Shown piece by piece: positions 54,122-64,000 of a stretch of DNA of 64,000 nucleotides; positions within the stretch are counted from its first letter, which is position 1, and every line of letters starts with the position of its first letter. A model generated the notes under the pieces. The model searched no databases, had not been told where the DNA came from, and saw only the letters and a list, made by a program, of their open reading frames with translations. Both the position numbers and the translations under genes were made by a program. Source of the DNA: Pseudoxanthomonas sp. X-1 (GTDB taxonomy: Bacteria; Pseudomonadota; Gammaproteobacteria; Xanthomonadales; Xanthomonadaceae). The DNA is taken from positions 3,136,001 through 3,200,000 of the forward strand of contig NZ_CP083376.1 of NCBI RefSeq assembly GCF_020042665.1. The letters run 5' to 3'.

Positions 54122-54913
54122 ATGGGGTTCCTGCAAGGCAAACGTGTCCTGATCACCGGCATCGCTTCCGACCGCTCCATCGCCTGGGGCATCGCCGAGG
54201 CCATGCATCGCCAGGGCGCCGAACTGGCGTTCACCTACCAGAACGACAAGCTCAAGCCGCGCGTGCTGCAGGCGGCGACCGCCTTCGGCAGCGAGATCGC
54301 CCTGCCGCTGGACGTGGCCCACGATGCGCAGATCGACGCCTGCTTCGAGGCGCTGGCCGAACACTGGGACAGCCTGGACGTGCTGGTGCATGCCATCGCC
54401 TTCGCGCAGGGCGAGGCCATTGCCGGCGAGTTCCTCGATGGCCTGACGCGGGAGAACTTCGCCGAGGCCCACGACATCTCGGCCTATTCGCTGGCCGCCC
54501 TCGCCCACGCGGCACGGCCGCTGATGCGGGGGCAGCAGGGTGCGATCCTCACCCTGAGCTATCTCGGCGCGCAGCGCGCGCTCTACAACTACAACCTGAT
54601 GGGCGTGGCCAAGGCCAGCCTGGAGGCCACCGTGCGCTATCTGGCGCTCAACCTCGGCCCCGAGGGCACGCGCGTCAACGCCATTTCCGCCGGGCCGATC
54701 AAGACGCTGGCCGCCTCTGGCATCGCGGGCTTCCGCAAGACGCTCAGCTATGTCGAGGAGCATGCGCCGCTGCGCCGCAACGTCTCCATCGACGACGTGG
54801 GCAACGCGGCGGCGTTCCTGTGTTCGGATCTGGCTGCCGGTATCACCGGCGAGATCACCTATGTCGACGCTGGCTACAACATCCTGGGCATGAGTGGGGT
54901 CGACGGCGGCTGA
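54122..54913 (+). CDS. fabI: enoyl-ACP reductase FabI
   Basis: 263 residues. [13 protein letters not shown] nucleotide motif (14-26) and the catalytic [10 protein letters not shown] (Y-x6-K). This is the triclosan-sensitive SDR type; many Xanthomonas use FabV instead, so it is informative for taxonomy. It completes the elongation cycle with the fab genes at 25159-30817. A gagagg sequence precedes the ATG. Confidence 0.95.
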   Translation: MGFLQGKRVLITGIASDRSIAWGIAEAMHRQGAELAFTYQNDKLKPRVLQAATAFGSEIALPLDVAHDAQIDACFEALAEHWDSLDVLVHAIAFAQGEAIAGEFLDGLTRENFAEAHDISAYSLAALAHAARPLMRGQQGAILTLSYLGAQRALYNYNLMGVAKASLEATVRYLALNLGPEGTRVNAISAGPIKTLAASGIAGFRKTLSYVEEHAPLRRNVSIDDVGNAAAFLCSDLAAGITGEITYVDAGYNILGMSGVDGG

Positions 54914-54979
54914 GGCGGGACTAGTCGCGCTTGACGACCTTCATCCGCGGTTAGTGATCGCGGTGCGTGGGTGCGCTGG

Positions 54980-55038
54980 CTTCGATTGGGCAGCGGTCCG
55001 GTGGGCTTTGGCCGCTTTTCCTCGGTCAGGGCATCCTG
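54980..55038 (+). repeat. dispersed intergenic element, copy 4 (left end fragment)
   Basis: cttcgattgggcagcggtcc, then ggccgcttttcctcggtcag and ggcatcctgc, matches the first 60 bases of copy 1. The inverted arm and right half are missing. Confidence 0.6.
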
Positions 55039-55084
55039 CAACGATGCGAGCGCTGCGCGTCTACGCCCCGAGACCGGCGCGAAC

Positions 55085-55113
55085 AAAAAAGCCGCGCCTA
55101 TCAGGCGCGGCTT
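55085..55113 (-). terminator. Rho-independent terminator of ppiD
   Basis: Stem AAGCCGCGCC/GGCGCGGCTT (minus strand), five-base loop, then TTTTTT. It ends 26 bases after the ppiD stop. Confidence 0.9.
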
Positions 55114-55138
55114 TCGAAGTCCTGCGACGAAGCGCGGC

Positions 55139-57109
55139 TTACAGCTTGTCTTCGTGCACCACGACCTTGAACTTGCGGCGCGTGTCCTTGATGTACTGCT
55201 GCACGTCGGCGCCGGCGTAGAGCTGGGTGACCTGCTGGCGCAGCTGGTCGCGCTGGGCCTCGGGGAGCTTGCTGGCATCGCCCGGGGTGACCTTGTCCAC
55301 GGTGAACACCACGAAGCGGCCGTCCTCCAGGCGCGCCTTGCCCGGGGTGACCTTGCCGGCCTCAGGCACCGGCGCGGCGAACAGGGCCTGGCTGCCTTCG
55401 CGCGAGGGAATCGGCGTGCCGCGCGGCAGGCCCGGGATCTGTCCGGACTGGTACTGCGCCGCGTCCGCGATGGCCTTCAGGCTCTCGCCCTTCTTCACCC
55501 GCGCCAGCACGTCGTCGGCCAGCTTCTCGGCGGCCTTGGCGCTGCGGTCGGCGCGCACGGCGGCGACGACCTGTTCCTTGACCCGGTCCAGCGGCTGGTC
55601 GGTCGCGTCGCTGTGGTCGGTTACGCGCACCACCAGCGCATGCGTGTCGTCGATCTTGATCAGCTGGCTGGCCGTGCGGTCGGCGATCTGCTGCTCGTCG
55701 AACACCACGCGCAGCACCTGCGGGTTGGCCAGCAGGCCCGGCGCGTCGGCGCGCGAGAACGGACCGGCCTTCTGCACCTGCAGCCCGGCTGCCTGGGCGC
55801 CGGCGGTGAGCGAATCGGGATTGTCCAGCGTGGCGGTGACCAGCTTGCCGGCGACGTCGTTGTACTGCTTGGCGTCGGCTTCCTTCTGCGCCTCGGCGGC
55901 CAGCTGGGCGCGCACGTCCTCGAAGGGCTTGCCGGACTGGCCCTTGACCTCACGCAGCTTGATCACGTGATAGCCGAACTCGCTCTTGATCGGGCCCACC
56001 ACCTCGCCCGGCTTGGCGATCCCGAACAGGGCCTGCTCGAACGGGCCGACCATCATCCCCCGCGTGACCCAGCCCAGGTCGCCGCCGTTCTCGGCCGAGC
56101 CCGGATCCTGCGAATTGGCCTTGGCCAGCGCGGCGAAGTCGGCGCCCGGCGCCTTGGCCTGTTCGGCCAGCTTGGCGGCCTTGTCCTCGGCCGCCTTCTG
56201 CGTGGCCGCATCGGCGCCGGCGGGCACCGAGATCAGGATGTGCGAGGCCAGGCGCTGCTCGGTGGAGAAGCGCGCGGTATCGGCCTCGTAACGCTTGCGC
56301 AACTCGGCCTCGTCCACGGCCGGTGCGGGCGGCAGCTTGGACGCGTCGACCTCGACGTATTCCACGCTGACCTGCTCGGGCTTGCGGAAGTCGGCGCGGT
56401 GGGCGTCGTACCACTGCTTGGCCTGGGCATCGGTGACCGGTGCCGTGTCCGGGGTCGGCGCCGGCAGGGTGGCCAGGGTCACATCGCGCGTCTCGCCCAT
56501 CAGCTTGAAGAACTGGTCCATCTGCTGATCGGTGACGAAGCTGCCCAGCGCCAGGCCCTGCGGCACCAGCGAGATGGTCATGTCTTCGCGCAGCTGCTGC
56601 TGGTAGGTGGTCGGCGTCAGGCCGTTCTGCTGCAGGATCGTCGCGTAGGTGGCACCGTCGAACTTGCCGCCCTGCTGGAAGCTGGCGTCGGAGGCGATCG
56701 CCTCGCGCAGCGCGGCATCGCTCACCGCCACGCCGGCGCGGGTGGCCGCCAGTTCCACGACCTTGCGGTCGATCAGGTCGTCCAGGATCTTGCGCTTGTT
56801 GGCGGCCGAGTCGAACTCGCGCGCGTCGAAGGCGTCGCGCAGCTGCGCCTGCTGGCGGCGGCGCGCGTCGCTCACGGCGCGCTGGTAGTCCTGCACGCTG
56901 ATATCGGCGTGCTGCCACAGCAGCGACAGGGGCGGCCACGACGGTGCCGAGGGCCACCAGGTCGGGGGAGCCTGCACGCGCGCCACGGAGGAATCCGGAC
57001 CACCGCTCATGTACTCGTTCACGCCCACGAAGGCGAACGGAACGATCAGCAGGCCCATCACCACGGTGGCGATCCAGCCTGAGGTCTTTTCGCGAAGAGT
57101 CTGCAGCAT
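55139..57109 (-). CDS. ppiD: periplasmic folding chaperone PpiD (SurA-N / parvulin)
   Basis: 656 residues. One N-terminal membrane anchor (about 12-30), SurA-N-like helical domain (to 210), a parvulin-type domain (about 260-365: [49 protein letters not shown]) and a C-terminal helical part. Helps proteins leave the Sec translocon. Position next to the tRNA-Asp/hupB/lon/clp cluster is conserved. Confidence 0.94.
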   Translation of the reverse strand: MLQTLREKTSGWIATVVMGLLIVPFAFVGVNEYMSGGPDSSVARVQAPPTWWPSAPSWPPLSLLWQHADISVQDYQRAVSDARRRQQAQLRDAFDAREFDSAANKRKILDDLIDRKVVELAATRAGVAVSDAALREAIASDASFQQGGKFDGATYATILQQNGLTPTTYQQQLREDMTISLVPQGLALGSFVTDQQMDQFFKLMGETRDVTLATLPAPTPDTAPVTDAQAKQWYDAHRADFRKPEQVSVEYVEVDASKLPPAPAVDEAELRKRYEADTARFSTEQRLASHILISVPAGADAATQKAAEDKAAKLAEQAKAPGADFAALAKANSQDPGSAENGGDLGWVTRGMMVGPFEQALFGIAKPGEVVGPIKSEFGYHVIKLREVKGQSGKPFEDVRAQLAAEAQKEADAKQYNDVAGKLVTATLDNPDSLTAGAQAAGLQVQKAGPFSRADAPGLLANPQVLRVVFDEQQIADRTASQLIKIDDTHALVVRVTDHSDATDQPLDRVKEQVVAAVRADRSAKAAEKLADDVLARVKKGESLKAIADAAQYQSGQIPGLPRGTPIPSREGSQALFAAPVPEAGKVTPGKARLEDGRFVVFTVDKVTPGDASKLPEAQRDQLRQQVTQLYAGADVQQYIKDTRRKFKVVVHEDKL

Positions 57110-57253
57110 CGAGTCGTTAGGTCAGGTTCGGCAAGCCGCGCAGTTTAGCGTGGTTCCACGCGCAATGCCGCCGGCTAGGCCGCGCCCCTGACACGATGCT
57201 CAGGCACGGGAAAAGGCTCATCCTGGGATCGGGGGATTACGGCGCTCGGGTGT

Positions 57254-57361
57254 TTCGGCTTGGGAGGCCAGCGGCCCCGCTTCGGAGGGGCAGCGGGCCG
57301 GCGGGCGCCGGCCCGTTGCCTCGCGCGTTACGCCTTAAGACTTCGGGTGGAGAAAAATCCC
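57254..57361 (+). repeat. dispersed intergenic element, copy 5 (partial, double start)
   Basis: ttcggcttgggaggccagcg appears just before a better start cttcggaggggcagcgggcc, so two left ends are adjacent. The central hairpin is deleted, but gcctcgcgcgttacgcctta and acttcgggtggag match copy 3. Lies in the 376-base gap between ppiD and tRNA-Asp. Confidence 0.6.
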
Positions 57362-57440
57362 AATCATCCGTCGAGTAAACGTGCCCGATCGTGCCAAGGC
57401 TGGCGAAACGTATTTGCCCGCGCCGCGTGCGGTGAAGCAC

Positions 57441-57478
57441 AAAAGAAAACGCCCGCCGGGGTCGCCGGCGGGCGTTTT
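57441..57478 (-). terminator. terminator of the downstream tRNA-Asp
   Basis: Perfect 14-bp stem (57446-57459 with 57465-57478) and TTTTCTTTTG on the minus strand. Confidence 0.85.
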
Positions 57479-57485
57479 GAACAAC

Positions 57486-57562
57486 TGGCGGAGTGGACGG
57501 GACTCGAACCCGCGACCTCCGGCGTGACAGGCCAGCATTCTAACCGACTGAACTACCACTCC
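57486..57562 (-). tRNA. tRNA-Asp(GTC), copy 1
   Basis: 77 nt with encoded CCA (57486-57488). Acceptor GGAGTGG/CCACTCC, anticodon GTC (57526-57528) in loop CTGTCAC. Confidence 0.97.
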
Positions 57563-57614
57563 GCGCTTTGGAACGCTTTGCGAAACTTCTGTGCCTTCTC
57601 TCTTTAGGGAAAGC

Positions 57615-57640
57615 AAAGCCCCCAATCGCTCGGGGGCTTT
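57615..57640 (-). terminator. terminator between the two tRNA-Asp genes
   Basis: Stem aaagccccc/gggggcttt, eight-base loop; minus strand continues GCTTTCCC, so the T-run is broken. Confidence 0.6.
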
Positions 57641-57649
57641 TGGAACAAC

Positions 57650-57726
57650 TGGCGGAGCGGACGGGACTCGAACCCGCGACCTCCGGCGTGACAGGCCAGC
57701 ATTCTAACCGACTGAACTACCGCTCC
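57650..57726 (-). tRNA. tRNA-Asp(GTC), copy 2
   Basis: 77 nt with CCA (57650-57652). Acceptor GGAGCGG/CCGCTCC. It differs from copy 1 only by one compensated acceptor pair (C-G for T-A). Confidence 0.97.
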
Positions 57727-57753
57727 GCGCTTGAAACTCTTGGCTGTGGTGCT

Positions 57754-57828
57754 TGGTGGGTGCTGAGGGTTTCGAACCCCCGACCCTCTCCGTGTAAAGG
57801 AGACGCTCTACCGCTGAGCTAAGCACCC
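57754..57828 (-). tRNA. tRNA-Val(TAC)
   Basis: 75 nt. Acceptor GGGTGCT/AGCACCC, anticodon TAC (57794-57796) in loop TTTACAC, encoded CCA (57754-57756). It lies 16 bases after hupB, as in the conserved hupB-tRNA arrangement of related bacteria. Confidence 0.97.
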
Positions 57829-57844
57829 TGGCGAGCTGAGCGGA

Positions 57845-58117
57845 TTAGTTTACAGCGTCCTTCAGAGCCTTGCCAGCCTTGAATGCCGGATTCTTCGAAG
57901 CGGCGATTTCGATGTTCTCGCCGGTCTTCGGGTTGCGGCCCGTGCGCGCGGCGCGGCCACGCACCTGGAAGGTGCCGAAGCCCACGATGGTGACCGAGTC
58001 GCCGCCCTTCAGCGCGTCGGTGATGCTGGCCACGACGGCGTCGACGGCACGGGTGGAATCAGCCTTGCTCAGGTCGGAACGGCTGGCGACAGCCTCGATC
58101 AATTCGGCTTTGTTCAT
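57845..58117 (-). CDS. hupB: DNA-binding protein HU-beta
   Basis: 90 residues. [20 protein letters not shown] start, [22 protein letters not shown] arm, ALKDAVN end. It bends DNA and shapes the nucleoid. Own promoter at 58238-58266 with a leader of about 114 nt. Downstream of lon. Confidence 0.97.
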   Translation of the reverse strand: MNKAELIEAVASRSDLSKADSTRAVDAVVASITDALKGGDSVTIVGFGTFQVRGRAARTGRNPKTGENIEIAASKNPAFKAGKALKDAVN

Positions 58118-58237
58118 TGAGATACTCCATGTGCGGCATGCAACCGCTGAATGTGTGACCGGCCCGGGGCTTGCGCCACGTCGGGCCGGTTTGGATCCCG
58201 CTGCGGACGACCGTTGGGGACGTCCTCGGGTGCGGCT

Positions 58238-58266
58238 TTTATACCAGCCGCACCCCGGTGCCGCAA
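58238..58266 (-). promoter_or_regulatory. candidate promoter of hupB inside a hairpin
   Basis: TTGCGG (58261-58266), 17 bases, TATAAA (58238-58243) on the minus strand. The -10 box lies in the loop of a gtgcggc/gccgcac inverted repeat that may also end lon transcripts. Confidence 0.6.
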
Positions 58267-58327
58267 CCGAAAAACCTAATAACGGCGCGGGTTTCAGCGG
58301 GTTTCAAGCTTCATGAACCGCGCGAAG

Positions 58328-60769
<2,442 letters not shown>

Positions 60770-60826
60770 GGGGGCTCCAGGAGAGTGCGGGGAGGCAGGC
60801 TTGGAAGCAGTGCGAACACGTGCCGC

Positions 60827-60860
60827 AAAAATGCCAATGGCCCCGTTATGGGGCCATTGG
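60827..60860 (-). terminator. terminator between clpX and lon
   Basis: Perfect 11-bp stem ccaatggcccc/ggggccattgg, five-base loop, then CATTTTTGC on the minus strand. Confidence 0.85.
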
Positions 60861-60914
60861 CTGGGCGATGCAAGCGAGAATCCGGAGCCCTTTCGCGATC
60901 AAGGACTTACCCGA

Positions 60915-62201
60915 TCATTCGGCCGATGCAACCTTGGGCGCGACCGGCGGATTCTGGTAGATCAGGTAGGGCTCGGACTTGTGCTCGATCACCGACTCGT
61001 CCACCACCACCTTGCCGACGTTTTCCAGCGACGGCAGGTCGTACATGGTGTCCAGCAGCACCGACTCGACGATGGTGCGCAGGCCGCGGGCGCCGGTCTT
61101 GCGCTTGAGCGCCTTGCGCGCGATCGCCGACAGCGCGTCGGGGCGGAATTCCAGCTCAACGCCCTCCATGTCGAACAGCCGCTTGAACTGCTTGGTGATG
61201 GCGTTCTTCGGTTCGGTCAGGATCTTCACCAGCGCCGGCTCGTCCAGCTCCTCCAGCGTGGCGACCACCGGCAGGCGGCCGACGAACTCGGGGATCAGGC
61301 CGAACTTGATCAGGTCCTCCGGCTCGACCTCGGACAGCACCTTGCCGATCTCCGGCTTCTTCTCCGAGGACTTGACCTTGGCGCCGAAGCCGATGCCGCT
61401 GGCCTCGGTCGAACGCGCCTGGATGATCTTGTCCAGGCCGGCGAACGCACCACCGCAGATGAACAGGATGTTCTTGGTGTCCACCTGCAGGAATTCCTGC
61501 TGCGGGTGCTTGCGGCCGCCCTGCGGCGGGACGCTGGCCACGGTGCCTTCGATCAGCTTCAGCAGCGCCTGCTGAACGCCTTCGCCGGACACGTCGCGGG
61601 TGATCGACGGGTTCTCGCTCTTGCGCGAGATCTTGTCGATCTCGTCGATGTAGACGATGCCCTGCTGCGCCTTGTCGACGTCGTAGTCGCACTTCTGCAG
61701 CAGCTTCTGGATGATGTTCTCCACGTCCTCGCCGACGTAGCCGGCCTCGGTCAGCGTGGTCGCATCGGCGATGGTGAACGGCACGTTGAGCAGCCGCGCC
61801 AGCGTCTCGGCCAGCAGCGTCTTGCCCGAACCGGTCGGCCCGGCCAGCAGGATGTTGGACTTGGCCAGCTCGACGTCGTCGCTCTTCTGCCGGCTCTCGA
61901 TGCGCTTGTAGTGGTTGTACACGGCCACGGCGAGCGTGCGCTTGGCGCGCTGCTGGCCGATCACGTACTGGTCGAGCACCTCGAGGATCTCGCGCGGCTT
62001 GGGCAGCGAGCTGCGCGCCGACTGCGCCTTCTCCTCGAGTTCCTCGCGGATGATGTCGTTGCACAGCTCCACGCATTCATCGCAGATGAACACGCTCGGG
62101 CCGGCGATCAGCTTGCGGACCTCGTGCTGGCTCTTTCCGCAGAACGAGCAGTACAGGATTTTGTTGCTCTCGCCGGAACGGCCTTGGCGGTCTTCGCTCA
62201 T
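60915..62201 (-). CDS. clpX: ClpX unfoldase subunit
   Basis: 428 residues from the ATG at 62201. Zinc domain C18, C21, C40, C43; Walker A GPTGSGKT (121-128); GYVGEDVE pore loop and GRKHP (RKH loop). ClpP-binding IGF (SGIGFGAKV). It delivers tagged proteins to ClpP (62432-63058). Confidence 0.98.
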   Translation of the reverse strand: MSEDRQGRSGESNKILYCSFCGKSQHEVRKLIAGPSVFICDECVELCNDIIREELEEKAQSARSSLPKPREILEVLDQYVIGQQRAKRTLAVAVYNHYKRIESRQKSDDVELAKSNILLAGPTGSGKTLLAETLARLLNVPFTIADATTLTEAGYVGEDVENIIQKLLQKCDYDVDKAQQGIVYIDEIDKISRKSENPSITRDVSGEGVQQALLKLIEGTVASVPPQGGRKHPQQEFLQVDTKNILFICGGAFAGLDKIIQARSTEASGIGFGAKVKSSEKKPEIGKVLSEVEPEDLIKFGLIPEFVGRLPVVATLEELDEPALVKILTEPKNAITKQFKRLFDMEGVELEFRPDALSAIARKALKRKTGARGLRTIVESVLLDTMYDLPSLENVGKVVVDESVIEHKSEPYLIYQNPPVAPKVASAE

Positions 62202-62431
62202 GCTTGTTTTACCCACTCACAGCTGCCCCCGCGGGGGCATTCGATTTCGAGAATAGCACCGGATCGGCGCCGTTGGCGTCTGCCCGGCGCCGCGCCCGGA
62301 ACGCAGAAATCCGTCTGCAAGTTCCGGGCCCTGGACCGCTCCGGGCGGCTTCGCCTGCGGAAACGACGCGCGCCGGGTCGTTGCCGCCCGGCGCGCGAGG
62401 GCCGAAGGATCCCGGCCAGTCGGCCGTTCGT

Positions 62432-63058
62432 TCAGGCAGACTGGATCGACTCGTCCGGACGGCGCTCCAGCACCTCGTCCACCAGGCCGTAGGCCTTGGA
62501 GTCCTGGGCGCTCTTGAAGTTGTCGCGCTCGGTGTCGCGGGCGATGGTCTCCAGCGACTGGCCGGTGTGCTTGGCCAGGATCTCGTTGAGCTTGTGGCGC
62601 AGGGTCAGGATCTCGCGGGCATGGATGTCGATGTCCGTGGCCTGGCCCTGGAAGCCGCCCAGCGGCTGGTGGATCATCACGCGCGAGTTCGGCAGCGCGT
62701 AACGCTTGCCGGCCGCACCGGCCGCCAGCAGCAGCGCGCCCATCGAGGCCGCCTGGCCGACGCAGATGGTGCTCACGTCCGGCTTGATGTACTGCATGGT
62801 GTCGTAGATCGCCATGCCGGCGGTGACCACGCCACCGGGCGAGTTGATGTAGAAGCTGATGTCCTTTTCGGGATTCTCGGCCTCGAGGAACAGCATCTGC
62901 GCCACGATCACGTTGGCCACGTGGTCGTCGACCGGCCCGACCAGGAAGATCACGCGCTCCTTGAGCAGGCGGGAATAGATGTCGTAGGCGCGCTCGCCGC
63001 GGCTGGTCTGCTCGACCACCATCGGAACGAGGTTCAAGGCCTTGGTCAGGTTATCCAT
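62432..63058 (-). CDS. clpP: ClpP protease subunit
   Basis: 208 residues from the ATG at 63058. Triad S105 ([11 protein letters not shown]), H130 (MIHQPLGG) and D179 (ERDNF). Forms the tetradecameric proteolytic chamber with ClpX. The start is chosen as [17 protein letters not shown], the usual clpP form; a 230-base gap to clpX is not a gene. Confidence 0.98.
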   Translation of the reverse strand: MDNLTKALNLVPMVVEQTSRGERAYDIYSRLLKERVIFLVGPVDDHVANVIVAQMLFLEAENPEKDISFYINSPGGVVTAGMAIYDTMQYIKPDVSTICVGQAASMGALLLAAGAAGKRYALPNSRVMIHQPLGGFQGQATDIDIHAREILTLRHKLNEILAKHTGQSLETIARDTERDNFKSAQDSKAYGLVDEVLERRPDESIQSA

Positions 63059-63187
63059 GGAGTGAGGCACCTTGTCGTTGTTGGATCCGTCTCCCCCGCG
63101 AAGGGGACACGTGGATTGCGCTGGATCCCGCCTCACCGCACCGGCCGGCGCCCTGGGGCGCCGGACCGATGGCGAAACCGGGGACCG

Positions 63188-64000
63188 TTACTGCCGGATC
63201 GCGTCCTGGAAGGACAGGGCCTGTTCCGTGTGCTGGGCGCGCTCGGCGATCCAGTCGATCACCTGCTCTTCCATCACACGGGACTGCAGCCCAGCCATCA
63301 TCTGGGGGTCGTTGCGGTACAACTCAATGACCTGCTCGGGCTCCTCGTAGGTGGAGGCGATCAGGCGCATGGTTTCCTGCACGCGCTTGGGGTCCAGGCG
63401 CAGTTCGTTGCGGCGGGCGACCTCGCCCACCAGCAGGCCGACCAGCACGCGCTTGCGCGCCGGGTCCAGGAACCCCTGGTAGGCGTCGTCCGGCACCTGC
63501 AGGTTCTGGCCCTGGCGGCGGGCCTGCTCGACCTGCTGGGCCAGCATGGAGCGGGCCTCGTTCTCGACCAGGCGCTCGGGCATCTCGACCGAGGCGTAGG
63601 CGGCGATCAGCTGCTCACCCACCTCGCGGCGCAGGCGGTTGGCCAGCGCGCCCTTGAGCTCGCGCTCCAAGTTGGTGCGGATATCGGCGCGGAACTGGGC
63701 CTCGTCGCCGCTCTTGACGCCGAAGCTCTTGATGAAGTCCTTGTCCACCGGCGGCAGCACCGAGGCGGACACGTCGGTCACCTTCAGGTGCACCTGGACG
63801 CTCTTGCCGGCCAGCTGCGGCACGCGCCAGTCGGCCGGGAAGGCGACGGTGATCTCTTTCTCCTCGCCCTTGGCCATGCCGACCAGGGCCTGCTCGATGT
63901 CGGCGAACATCACGCCAGAGCCGATCAGGGTCGCACCGGTCTCCACGCCCTCGGCGGGCAGGCGCTCGCCGCCGGCCTGCGACCAGGTCTCCAGCGCGAC
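63188..64000 (-). CDS. tig: trigger factor, 5' part cut by window edge
   Basis: 271 codons, open to the right edge (first visible [14 protein letters not shown]). The remaining part covers the end of the PPIase domain and the whole C-terminal chaperone arm ([25 protein letters not shown], then [12 protein letters not shown]). Trigger factor binds nascent chains at the ribosome exit. tig-clpP-clpX-lon-hupB order is conserved. Confidence 0.97.
   Translation of the reverse strand, partial: VALETWSQAGGERLPAEGVETGATLIGSGVMFADIEQALVGMAKGEEKEITVAFPADWRVPQLAGKSVQVHLKVTDVSASVLPPVDKDFIKSFGVKSGDEAQFRADIRTNLERELKGALANRLRREVGEQLIAAYASVEMPERLVENEARSMLAQQVEQARRQGQNLQVPDDAYQGFLDPARKRVLVGLLVGEVARRNELRLDPKRVQETMRLIASTYEEPEQVIELYRNDPQMMAGLQSRVMEEQVIDWIAERAQHTEQALSFQDAIRQ

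Noticed and set aside
57260..57822. Frames containing EWTGLEPATSGVTGQHSNR-type peptides
   Set aside because: These are antisense translations of tRNA-Asp and appear in many genomes as false proteins.
60770..60826. Sigma-32 heat-shock promoter before lon
   Set aside because: No CTTGAA-N14-CCCCAT-like pair could be found in this stretch.

Overview
The window is about 64 kb of high-GC chromosome from a gammaproteobacterium of the Xanthomonadaceae/Lysobacteraceae (Xanthomonas, Stenotrophomonas, Pseudoxanthomonas, Luteimonas or Lysobacter relatives; the genus cannot be fixed from sequence alone). Three things point there: the gene order rpoE-rseA-degP-lepA-lepB-DUF4845-rnc-era-recO, the presence of KdkA, DUF6165 and a RpoE-type sigma factor with a degP-like protease in one operon, and intergenic repeat families of a kind I know from this family. 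Almost all of it is core genome. The only visibly foreign piece is the left edge.

Layout. 1-612: a truncated ParB/sulfiredoxin-fold gene with much lower GC, probably the edge of a genomic island. 947-5656: pirin, a cold-shock protein, then a nucleoside/cell-wall salvage operon (nagZ-hpt-methylthioinosine phosphorylase) and a CYTH triphosphatase. 5856-7993: rlmD and a divergent receiver-Hpt protein. 8122-17033: recO, era, rnc, DUF4845, lepB, lepA, degP, rseA and rpoE, all on the minus strand and read from rpoE towards recO; rpoE has a candidate sigma-E autoregulatory promoter. 17237-19318: a fused enoyl-CoA hydratase/3-hydroxyacyl-CoA dehydrogenase. 19886-31649: the fatty-acid synthesis block (yceD-rpmF-fabH, then a kinase-like gene-fabD-fabG-acpP-fabF) running into pabB-mltG-tmk-holB-pilZ and a secreted protein of unknown function. 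31806-38165: a GT39-like glycosyltransferase, the divergent MoxR-DUF58-transglutaminase trio and an Slp lipoprotein. 38636-41979: hinT, recR, ybaB, dnaX. 42158-42589: tRNA-Ser(GGA) and the 4.5S SRP RNA. 42733-47710: molybdopterin genes moaE-moaD-moaC-moaA, a metallo-beta-lactamase-fold hydrolase, kdkA and a divergent GT9 transferase. 47768-54913: DUF6165, tRNA-Ser(CGA), a PP2C phosphatase, dnaQ-GNAT-rnhA, a methyltransferase, gloB-mltD and fabI. 55139-64000: ppiD, two tRNA-Asp, tRNA-Val, hupB, lon, clpX, clpP and the 3' part of tig, i.e. the classic protein-quality-control cluster.

How the genes work together: LepB, RseA/RpoE/DegP, PpiD, Lon, ClpXP and trigger factor form envelope and cytoplasmic protein quality control; YceD-RpmF-FabH-FabD-FabG-AcpP-FabF and FabI form a nearly complete type II fatty-acid synthase; MoaACDE make molybdopterin; KdkA, GT9 and GT39-like enzymes modify the envelope glycolipids; HolB, DnaX, DnaQ, RecO, RecR, RnhA and Rnc act on DNA and RNA.

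No complete unknown multi-gene system was found. The most interesting unexplained structures are non-coding: (i) a five-copy family of intergenic elements built on nested perfect palindromes, (ii) a roughly 160-bp segment with two GNRA-capped hairpins lying between tRNA-Ser(GGA) and an exact 23-bp copy of the tRNA 3' end, and (iii) strong promoters placed so close to yceD and rpoE that leaderless mRNAs are predicted.
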